Positions 41,801-53,800 of a stretch of 64,000 nucleotides of DNA are shown piece by piece. Source of the DNA: Mytilus californianus (Eukaryota; Mollusca; Bivalvia; Mytilida; Mytilidae); NCBI RefSeq assembly GCF_021869535.1, contig NW_026262668.1:135519635-135583634 (forward strand). The letters are read 5' to 3'. The notes beneath the pieces were generated by a model. The model was not told the origin of the DNA. It did not search any database and saw nothing but the letters and a program-made list of their open reading frames with translations. Both the position numbers and the translations under genes were made by a program. Each line of letters opens with the position of its first letter. Position 1 is the stretch's first letter.

Positions 41801-44800
41801 TATGAAACTGATCCCGAAGAATTAGAAAAGGCTTGGGAAGATTTGCAGCAGGGAAACATTCATCAAGATGCTTGGGCACAAATAGCACCAGAAGCAGAAG
41901 CAGAAAGATTAGAGATAGAAATGGAAAAACGTGTTAAAATCCCTGAGGAAGATGAAGATCTTCCAGAGTTTGACATATTTGTAAGCGAAAAGTCAAATAC
42001 TACTAATTTCAGCCAACTAATTGAGCTCCAAAAACCTAAAACAACTGCAAATCAAATAAGAAGTTCTGTTAGACAACTAAATGAAAAACAGCAAGAAATT
42101 TATTATGAAATCAGGAAGTGGTGTATTGATGTTACCCTTAACATTAATCCTGAACCATTCCATCTTTTTCTTACTGGAGGAGCAGGTACTGGAAAGACAC
42201 ATTTGGTTCGTTGTATATACCACGAGGCTAACAGAATACTTTCAAAAACAGCTTGTACTCCAGATGCAACATCAGTCCTACTTACTGCACCCACAGGGAC
42301 GGCTGCATTCAACATAGAAGGATTTACAATCCACTCTGCCTTTGCAATAAACAAAGCTATCAAACTACCTTACAAACCTTTAGGAGAGAGTCTCGTGAAT
42401 AGTCTCCGCACTAAATATGAAAGTGTTCGAATACTTGTTATTGATGAAATTTCAATGGTTGACCATAAACTCCTGTCATACATTCATGGCAGATTATCCC
42501 AAATCAAGCAGACAAAAAAACACTTTGGAAACATAGCTATACTTGCTGTTGGAGACTTTTACCAGCTACCTCCTGTCCGATCTTCGCCATTGTATAGAAA
42601 CATCAGTTCTATTTTCCTTGATCTTTGGAATCCTGTCTTCAAAATCGTTAACCTGACGGAAATCATGCGACAAAAAGATGATCAGCAATTTGCACTATTA
42701 CTTAACAGAATTAGAACACACATTAAGGGCCAACCTTTTTCTGAAGATGATTTGACTGTTTTATCATCTATATCTGTTTCAAAAATTCCAGAAAGTTCAG
42801 CAAATGTTTTACATATCTTCCCAACAAACAAAGAAGTAAATTTACATAATGAACACATGATCAAAGATGTCTGTCAGCAAACTGTAAAGTCAAAAGCTAA
42901 AGATTTTTTCAAAAACTCTGTAACAGGACAATTATCACAAAAAGATGAACCATATTCTACATGTACATCAGAAGACTTACAGGATGTCATTGAACTTGGA
43001 CTTGGTGCTAGAATCATGTTGATTCGTAACATAGACACTGACGATGGTTTAGTAAACGGTGCATTTGGAAGCATAAACGGCATAGAGAAAAGTCAAAATG
43101 ATGAAATAAGATCAGTTTATGTTAAGTTTGACCATCCTCAAAGTGGTAAGAAACATATTTCGAAGTTGGCACTAACAAAGTCTTTACCAAGATTCTGTAA
43201 GAATAACTCCAGTTGAAGAAGTTTTACATGGTAGGAATGTTACAAGAAGACAACTGCCACTCAGACTGGGATGGGCAGCAACTATCCACAAGGTGCAGGG
43301 AATGACAGTTAAAGAAATCGTTGTATCTCTTAAAAAAACTTTTGCACCAGGAATGGCATACGTAGCCCTTAGCAGGGTATCATCACTAAAAGGTATGCAC
43401 ATAATAGACTTTGATCCCAAAGTAATATACGCTTCAAATGATATAACAAAAGCTCTTGATTCAATGGAATCATTCCATCTATCTAAACCTTCAACAGAAC
43501 CTTCAGTTAAACACTCATTGACTGTTACCTTCCACAATACAGAGGGACTTCTACCACACAAAGAAGACATACCACAAGCAACATGTATTAAAAATTCTGA
43601 TATTATTTGCTTTAATGAAACATGGTTAAAGAAGAATATGTATTTACCACCATCATTATTACCAAACTTTATACCATGTTCTAAATCAAGATCAGAAGCA
43701 TATACCTCAGCAACATCACCATACAGCACGCTAGCTGCAGCTGAAAGAGGAGGAGTTGCTACGCTTATTCACAAGGATGTTCAATTTTCCAAAAAAAATT
43801 ACTCAGCTGTAAACATAGAATATGTTGCTATCCAGATTGAAAAGCCAACCAAACTTGTTCTCATTAATATTTATAGACCTCCAGTCTATCCATTACAACT
43901 GTTCTGTCGTAACCTTATTCGTCTACTAGATGAAGTAGATAGTAAAGAACATTTGCCAGTTGCAATTATTGGAGATTTCAATGACAATGCATTTCAGTTA
44001 AATTCACAAATTCTTGAACTCTTGACAAACTATGGATACATACAGATAGTGCAACAGATGACTACAGAGTCTGGCAGCTGTCTTGACTTAAGCTTTGTGA
44101 AGAATTTTAGCAAATTTCCAACATGTAGAGTCATTCCTATATATTACAGTTTTCATGATGTTGTACAGATTTACTTTCATTAAAGTGAAATTTTTGACAT
44201 AAAATGGTAACATTTATTTTCAACATTTATTTAAACTTATATTTATAAAAGTGCAAATGAGACAGTTCCAAATATAAAAGTGAAAAGATTTAATCATACC
44301 AATGATTTTCATATTATGGTTTTCAGCAATGACATTTATCTCAATTTACAACAAGATTCAGCAAAATAAAAAAAAAAGACTTTATTAGAAACCACAATCC
44401 TTGCATTGCCATACAATCCTTTAAAAGCAAGTGAAAGTGGTTCAGATCCCATACCTATACCATATACTTTCTGTAAGTTGAATAAAATGAATAATAGGGG
44501 GAGTCCTAGGGGGTCCATAATTATGGGAGCTTTGTTTGGGAGACTTCGTAACAGCATCCTGTTACAATCATTTCTTGTTGATTCTGTGTTTAGCCCTAAT
44601 ATGCCACCTGGAGTAATTTTCAGCGATCTGTGCATTAACAAACCAAATTGATACGAATTTTCTGTATTTTTAACCTTCAAACATTAAGGTTATGTTTAGA
44701 TTTGTTAATCCTCAGTAGTATCAGTATGATAAAGTGAAATAAATGTATGGACATGTATTTTCTTTGAAAAAAGTGCTATAGATTTTAAACTTATATATAA

Positions 44801-47800
44801 ACTAGGTGTGGCTGGGCATCGAGTTAGCAAATGATAATAATCATAGTAGATTACGTACAACACATATGTTCGGAACATTCCTCATCAACAAAAGGGCCTA
44901 ATAGAACAGCAACAATTTCATAACTGTAAAGGTAGTCTTTCCTAATTGTGAACCTTAGTTTTGGTACAATTTTTCAATATATAAACTGAAAATGTACAGT
45001 TGAGATTGTCGATAGATGTCGATAGACAAAAAATATAAGTTAAGATAATTGAATATTACGAGGCAGTATTATAAGTTATCAGTGTTACCTAAATCCTTCT
45101 TTGAAATGCATATGCTATGTATTTGTTATGGAATTTTCAAACAATTGAAATACATTTATTTGTAGCAAAAGTGGACTGTTGTGATGAAGCAAATGAAGAC
45201 AAGTAAGTTAGATAAACAGACGTGTACGATATGAATCTTTATCATTAAGTCCATTTCATAAATATGGCAAAAAGTGTGTGATGAGTTAGTTCTTCAATTC
45301 AATATTGTTTTTTTATGTGGTTCAGTATGTACTTTACATAAACGAATTGAGTACTTCAAGACAAAGACTAAAAGAGCGCCGTTATGGGCTATAGAAGAAC
45401 AAAGCGAAATATAATACAAGAAAAAAGAAAGGACGAAATGCATGGTAATCTTCAACAATAAGTAAGATGATATAGTTTCCGTACCACCCTATAATCAAAA
45501 GATAAGACATATGAAGTATATAAATCTATCAATTTGTGTTTATTTGAAATATTGTATACGCATATATTTTATGTTATTCAGGTCTCAGACAGGGTTTAAA
45601 ATGTGACATTCCCGGCTGAGGGTTTATATTCCCTTGACCTTCTCTGCTAAGGGTTTATATGAGCCGGTTGCGCAGAACTTGTAAAACAAAGTGAAGTTAT
45701 ATTTGGAAGGGAGATGTTTTTTGTCACCAGTTTTCCCACACAAATGGTCAATCTTGTTTTGATGTAGTTTGTCAATCTCTAATATTATTGTTACACTTTT
45801 ATCTAATTTGTGCGTTATTATAATTTATAGTCCTGCTTGTTTCCCCATTGAGGTACCAGAGGATGATGCACATTTCTCGTCTACCTGTATGAACTTTGTA
45901 CGGTCGTCTCCAGCTACGATAGGATGTGTTCCAGGTAAATCCATACTTTAAGACTGAAACAGACAATCCCACTCATGTAAAACATACCCATTAAACAGTT
46001 TTCAAGCATTACAGAAATGTGACCAGAAAAAAAATGGTTATTGGTGTAGACAAATCATTCAAATTATTTGCGATTAATCAAACGGGTTGATTACTGTGAA
46101 TCAAATTATTATAATACAGATTGACCGTTTTATCCGTTTGTTCAGAACTAAACGGTGTGAACATTTTCCCGGCTCGTATCCATCAGGTAGATCACATACA
46201 AGACAGGTCGTATATGATTCTGGTTTTGGTATAATTTGAAAGGCAATAGAAATGGTCGAAGTTATACAGAAACGAATCAAAGTCTTTATACAGACGTCGA
46301 CAACGGAACATATAGAGATAACAGGAAGAATGGATTACAAAACATTAAGATAAATTAGGGGTATAAAAAAAACGTTAGAATTGTTTTAAACTTTGCAAAA
46401 ATGTAGTTTACATTATGCTTTTTTAAAAAAAAAAAAGAAAGCTCTCATCGCGTTTTCAAAAATAAAAATAAAAATTGAGATCACAGAACTCTTTTTTATG
46501 CTGCAAAACAAAATAAAGGTATATTTATTGTACATTCCTTCATAGAATAAGTTTATCTGAGTTATTTACCTTTATATGAATAATTTGGATAAAAATTGAA
46601 TCGAACAAAAGATATTCTGTATTTTAACAAAAACCAGTCGTAATGATAAGATTTTCTTCATCTAAATGAAAAGTCTTATAAAATGAGTTGCATTCCTCTC
46701 TCATCTAGACCGATTGTATTCTGCTATTAAAAATCCAAGATGGCAGAAGACAACTTGACTCCGTAACTTCATTTCAAACCGACCGTTCGAGGGCTTTATA
46801 GCCAGTCAAGGTCGTTAAACACACTCATCAGATCTTTTTTTCGCCATAAATTTAACATAAGCTCATATGAAATAACTTGTTTCTTTTGAAGCACATAGGG
46901 AACAAGTAAATGAATTAACCTCGTATATTGATGGTTCTATGCTGTACGGATCAACCAAGAAAGAGATGGATAGTCTACGAGAGTTTTCTGGAGGTTTGGT
47001 TTTATTTAAATTAATGGTGTTTATATTTCACAAAAAGGACATCTATTTATATTTAAATGTAATAATAATTTAGCCAGGGTTTGTCGATATCTTTAAAATA
47101 ATTTCTATATATTCTTTATTTATCTATATATTAGGTCTCAATGAGTATTTTGAATTTCTAGCATTTTCGCTTAAGGCTTTTGTGTAGCATTTTTATATGT
47201 TTGTTTTTAGCCTTGGAGCGGGAAGTTAAGCTGATTTGTAGACTGGTAGATAGTTACTTTCCTTTTGATTGTGATTAGATTATAAGCTCTTCATATGTAA
47301 AGGTATTTCTTCAAAGCCTACGGTTAATGTAATATATTAATTTGTTTACCATTTAACTTATTTTGTCTGTTTTGTAAAATACATTGTTTTCTATCAATAC
47401 AGAAACACCCGTGTGTGAAAAAAAAATCACCAGTTGACTCAATGTTTCAAGTATTATTTTTGTTTTGAAGGTCGAATGAGGTGTACAGATACGAATCTGT
47501 TACCTGAAAATTCTGCTGGAATGTGTCTGAAGTTGAATAAGAATGATATCTGTCAAGCTGCTGGTAAATATAGTTCTACAGAATAGTCGGTCTGCTTAAA
47601 AAAAATATTCCGAAACAAAACTTTATAGTTTCCACTGTTGATGTCGATCCGTATTATTCGTCAAACCTTTGTGATAATCGTGCAAAACTCCCATTGAAGT
47701 TGCGGTAGTCAACACGATGTTACTAATTGGATGTTAATCATTTTGAAGTTTCGGTGGCCAACATGCTGTTGCTAATTGGATATTATTCCTTTTGAGTTTT

Positions 47801-50800
47801 CGGTGGTAAACACGCTGTTGCTAATTGGATATTAATCCCTTTAAAGTTTCGGTGGTCAACACGCTGTTGCTAATTGGATGCTAATTATTTTGAAGTTTCG
47901 GTGTTCAACACGCTGTTGGTAATTGGATAATAATCCTTTTGAAGTTTCGGTGATCAACACGCTGTTGCTAATTGGATGTTAATCATTTTGAAGTTTCGGT
48001 GGCCAAGACGCTGTTGGTAATTGGATAATAATCCTTTTGAAGTTTCGGTCTTCAACACGCTGTTGGTAATTGGATAATAATCCTTTTGGAGTTTCGGTGA
48101 TCAACACGCTGTTGCTAATTTATTAATAACCCTCTTGAAGTTTTGGTGGTCAACACGCTTTTGCTGATTGGATAATAATCCTTTTAAAGTTTCGGTGATC
48201 AACACGCTTTTGCTAATTGGATAATAATCCTTTTGAAGTTTCAGTGATCAACATGCTGTTGCTAATTGGATAATAATCCTTTTGAGTTATCGGTGTATGC
48301 TGTTGGTAATTGTATAATAATCCTTTTGAAGTTTCGGTCTTCAACACGCTGTTGGTAATTGGATGTTTATCAATTTGAAGTTTCGGTGGCCAAGACGCTG
48401 TTGCTAATTGGATGATAATCCTTTTGAAGTTTCGGTCTTCAACACGCTGTTGGTAATTGGATAATAATCCTTTTCAGGTTTCGGTGATCAACACGCTGTT
48501 GCTAATTGGATAATAATCCTTTTGAAGTTTCGGTGGTCAACACGCTTTTGCTGATTGGATAATAATCCTTTTGAAGTTTCGGTGGTCAACACGCTTTTGC
48601 TAATTAAATAATAATTCTTTTGAAGTTTCAGTGATCAACATTCTGTTGTTAATTGGATAATATTCCTTTTGAGTTATCGAAGGAAAACACGCTGTTGGTA
48701 ATTGGATAATAATCCTTTTGAAGTTTCGGTCTTCAACACGCTGTTGGTAATTGGATAATAATCCTTTTGAAGTTTCGGTCTTCAACACGCTGTTGGTAAT
48801 TGGATAATAATCCTTTTGAAGTTTCGGTGGCCAAGACGCTGTTGCTAATTGGATAATAATCCTTTTGAAGTTTCGGTCTTCAACACGCTGTTGGTAATTG
48901 GATAATAATCCTTTTGAAGTTTCGGTGATCAACACGCTGTTGCTAATTGGATAATAATCCTTTTGAAGTTTCGGTGGTTAACACGCTTTTGCTCATTGGA
49001 TAATAATCCTTTTGAAGTTTCGGTGGTCAACACGCTTTTGCTTATTAAATAATAATTCTTTTGAAGTTTCAGTGATCAACATGCTGTTGCTAGTTGGATA
49101 ATATTTTATTTTGAGTTTTCGGTGGTATACACGCTGTTGGTAATTGGATAATAATCCTTTTGAAGTTTCGGTCTTCAACACGCTGTTGGTAATTGGATAA
49201 TAATCCTTTTGAAGTTTCGGTCTTCAACACGCTGTTGGTAATTGGATAATAATCCTTTTGAAGTTTTGGTGATCAACACGCTGTTGCTAATTGGATAATA
49301 ATCCTTTTGAAGTTTCGGTGGTCAACACGCTGTTGGTAATTGGATATAAATCCTTTTGAGTTATCGGTGGTAAACACGCTGTTGCTAATTGGATATTAAT
49401 CCCTTTAAAGTTTCGGTGGTCAACACGCTGTTGCTAATTGGATGTTAATCATTTTGAAGTTTCGCTGGCCAAGACGCTATTGCTAATTGGATAATAATCC
49501 TTTTGAAGTTTCGGTGGTCAACACGCGGTTGCTAATTGGATATTAATCCTTTTGAAGTTTCGGTGGCCAACACGCTGTTGCCAAATGGATATTAATCCGT
49601 TTGAAGTTTCGGTGATCAAAATGCTGTTGTTAATTGGATATTAAGGCAACACATCTCAACGTTCCGGTGTTTCTTTGGTTGTTGATAACTTAGTTTTGTC
49701 TGCAAGGTAAGGCGTTGACCATAATAAACGTGTCCGTTTTGTTCCGACACACCTCATATGAAGAGTGCCCATGTCTCTTTCAAACATTCTTGGGTGTACT
49801 GGTCCCTTTGGAAAAGAAGATAACACGGAGCAAAGCACGTCTACCATACATACGTTTAGTAAAATAAATCAAGCATTACAGATATTTCGGTTGTTGTTAG
49901 AATGAGAGTGACTTTTTGTCAAAGAATGATTTGAACCTCAATAAAACTATATAATTGTGTTTATGTTGACCATGAGTTTTTAGTTGTTTCTAAAGTTATG
50001 AGAACGATGTAGTCAAATGTTTAATACATTGCACAAGGATCGGGGCTTTGCTTTATGTGTATACTGTATCATATCCTTAAGGTAAAAAAACGATTCCATA
50101 TCCAAAGAGGTAGATTTAGTTATTCTGAAGCCCGGTTTGAGTTTTTGGTGGATCATTTGGCAGAGTCAGCAAAGAGAATGTTTGAAAGGAGAAGGTCAAG
50201 TAAGGGCTTATTTTGGCCTAAAATTTAAAGTACATCTGATGAAAGATTTTTGACATTTTTTAAACCATAAAGTGTCTTCTTCAGTCGATTCAATTAGTTT
50301 ATGTAAAAGATTTGAACTGATTTGGTCATTAAAGACGCCTAAATTCAAGCTTAAACATGAAATACTATCAAATATGCCACTAAACATCACGTATCAGATA
50401 GTTTTTGTCTAAACTGGAAGTGGCCGCATTCGTGTTCAGTCTCAACCTTTATATATGTTATGTATCATCATCAAATACAACATATGTTTAAATATTAAGA
50501 CTGAACACAAGTGCGGCCACATCCATTTTAGACAAAAACCGTCTTAAAATTAGCACAAATGCTAAAATTGTGAAAATAGTACCTGATGAATGTGCGGTGT
50601 AATGTCAAAACAGCCCATATTAATGTAACAAAAGTATTCTACTTTCCAATATATAGCTAAAAGAATACATTTTTAACAAATTTTTGAAATGCTATATTTT
50701 GGGGCCAAAAAGGGGTCTTACCGGGCCTACTCCTTTGTAATATTACTTGGTTTTGGAACTTTATAACCGACAATTACATATCGATTGACGGATACGATGT

Positions 50801-53800
50801 GTCTGTGTTGACACCCATTTCATCCTTCGTTAGTAATCATTCAGATGTTACTAAAAATATATATTTTAAGCAAAAGTCAAGCGAAAAAGATAATCGTTTA
50901 GGAAACTTAACAAATAGAAAATATGTAAAAATAAAAACGAAAGAGTCTTTTATTTTCAATTATTTTATTTTCACTATTACACATTTTTATGATATTTTAA
51001 ACCAATCGTTTTCATATAAAATATGCTACATTTAAACACTATTATTTACAGGCGATAGCAGAGTAGATGTCGTGCCAAATCTTGGAGGAAACCATATTTT
51101 ATTGATGCGAGAACATAACAGGATAGCAGATGAACTTGTAGTAGTAAATCCCCATTGGGATGATGAAAGAGTTTTTCAAGAAACACGAAAAATTGTAGGT
51201 GCAATGATACAACACATATCTTATAATGAATATTTACCTGGTGTAATTGGTCCTGATGCTATGACTTATTACGACCTTGAGTTATCACCATGGGGATATG
51301 ACGACCCTTACGATCCAGATCTAAATCCATCAGTTCGAAATGCATTTGCAGCTGCTGCGTTCCGGTTTGGACATTCTCAAGTCATGCCAGAACAAGCTTA
51401 CCTGTTCCATGATTATGTCTCGTTTGAACACTATCCACTGGAAAAAGAGTTTATGAATACACACATGATACAAAAAAATAAAGGAAAACAAGTACCAGCC
51501 TTGATGAGATGGTTGTCATACGATAAAGCCATGGATACTGATAGGTATATATGTTCCTTACAATAAATGCTAGAATGACCAGTAAATTGGTACTTTTACA
51601 ATATATAGTTTAGCGAACCTTTGGTTTCATTGATCTTTACATTTCGTTTTGCTCTCCTGGTTTTGCTTTATGATTACATTTTACGTTTCTTTAACAGTCA
51701 CTTCATGTACTAAATATATTGTCTGCATTTACAGATATTTTAACTGTTGTCTGTGTTCTTTCCTTCGGTCTTGGTTATCCTCTGTATTGAGAAAAAAATC
51801 GTAAGGGTTCCGCGGAACCCAGTGTCTCGCCTACTTTTGCTGGTAATCGCAGGCTCAACAAAAAAGAGGAAAACAAATCAATAAAAATATTCCTTTAGAT
51901 ACTATCTTTTGATTGTAAGAAGCTTCTGTCAAAGTTTGGTATAAATCCAGGATAGTTTATGAATCTAATAAATGTTTTAAAAACTTTAACTGCAGACTGT
52001 ATTTAATGATAACTGGAAGAAAAACTAAGTCCATTTATAAGTAAAATACAGATAAACAGGTACAAAGGAGTAGGTTCAGTAAGACCCCTTTTTGGCCCCA
52101 AAATATAGCAGTTTTACAAAATTGTTAAAATGTAAACTTTTAACTATTCATTGGAAAGAAGAACACTTCTGTTACATACATATGGGCTGTTTTTGATAAT
52201 ACAATGCACATGTATCGGGTACTAGCATCATGAAGTCATGCTAAATAACTGAAATCTTCGAAATTTTAGCATTTTGGTTAATTTTTAGACGGTTTCCGTC
52301 TGAAATGGAAGTGGCCGCATTTGTGTTCATTCTTAATATTTAAATGTAAGTTGTATTTGATGATAATACATAACATATATAAAGGTTGAGAATGAACACG
52401 GATGCGGCCACTTTCATTTTTGACAAAAACCATCTGAAAAGTGACATATTATGGCATATTTGATAGATTTTTCATATTTAAGCTTGAATTTGAGCGTCTT
52501 TAATGACTAAATCGGTTCAAACCTTTCACATTAACTGATTGAATCGACTGGAGTAGACACTTAAGTGTTTAAAATGTGTCCAAAATCTTTCATCAGATGA
52601 ACTTGAATTTTGAGGCCAAAATCGGCCCTTACCGGACCTACTCCTTTTAACAAAATTTCCTTCTAGATACTAGCTTTTGATCATAAACAAGCTTCTGTCC
52701 AAATTTGGTACAGGATAGTTTAAGAAAGTTATTAAAATTTTAAAAAACTTTAACCACAGAGTGAATGTATTGTTTCCTGGCAGAAAAACTAAGTCCATTT
52801 ATAAGTAAAATACGGAAAAAATGAAATTTTTTTTTTAACAAATTTACTTCTGGATACTATCTTATGATCATAAACAAGCTTCTGTCCAAGTTTGGAAGAA
52901 ATCCAGGATAATTTAAGAAAGTTATTAAAATTTTAAAAACTTTAACCACAGAGTGAATGTTATGTATCCTGGCAGAAAAACTAAGTCCATTTACAAGTAA
53001 AATACGGAAAAACAGGAATTTTATTTTAACAAAATTTACTTCTGGATACTATCTTATGATCATAAACAAGCTTCTGTCCAAGTTTGGTAGAAATCCAGGA
53101 TAGTTTAAGAAAGTTATTAAAATTTCAAAAACTTTAACCACAGAGTGAATATTTGTGGACGCCGCCGACGACGACGACGACGACGCCGACCCCGACGGAA
53201 TGTAGGATCGCTATGTCTCGCTTTTTCGACTAAAGTCGAAGGCTCGACAAAAATCGTCTTTAAGTTTCTTACTTTGGTACTGTAGAATGTTATATACTGA
53301 TGGTTTACGAATTGGTAAACAACTTATCATATGAAATATTACAATGAGACCAACCCAGCACGTAAGGTTAACGTTTCGAAAGCCTAAATAAGCTTCCAGT
53401 TTACGTTCATGAACCCAAAATTAATTAAAATTTAAAAAAAAGAATGTTGATAACAAATACACCTTTAAAGGAATATTTGAAACAACCACATCTTTTTGCA
53501 CTTTTGACAAGTTTTAACTTTTGGTTTGAAAAAATAGCTATGATAGTTAACACAGGTTCAGATTAAGGTTGATCATAAGTATATACTTTTTGAGATAGAA
53601 TTTTCTTATACTTTGCCAGAAGGAAGATTTTACTATGCTTTTTTCAAAAATATAATAAAAAGTATGGGTCACCGTGCTATTCTCCAAGCTACGAGTCGTT
53701 GAAAATTGCCTAAATTTAGATTGTTCATGAAAAAACACATTTGTGTGAATAAAAATATTCTATGAGATAGAATTTTGAAATAAATTGTAAGAAGATAGGT

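Larger units (their letters stand above)
30775..44566 (+). mobile_element. Helentron (Helitron with OTU, Rep, helicase and endonuclease), proposed limits
   Basis: A 13.8-kb stretch within peroxidase intron 4. The protein-coding part (36550-44183) is unmistakably Helentron type: Rep with HIH and paired tyrosines, PIF1 helicase and a C-terminal EEP/APE endonuclease, preceded by an OTU domain. Limits are inferred: AAGTCTCCCAAACAAAG at 30775-30791 is the exact inverse of 44530-44546, and a hairpin GTAACAG/CTGTTAC lies right after it (44548-44565). An inverted repeat followed by a 3' hairpin is the expected terminal design. Inside are a CTT microsatellite, a 134-bp minisatellite and an extra ORF. 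The element body is certain; the ends are not. Confidence 0.65.

Noticed and set aside
47690..49640. 49-bp array as an acceptor-bearing splice array (TTTTGAAG in each unit resembles acceptors of exons 7 and 8)
   Set aside because: The pyrimidine tract is too short and GAAG is too weak to claim function; kept as a plain minisatellite.
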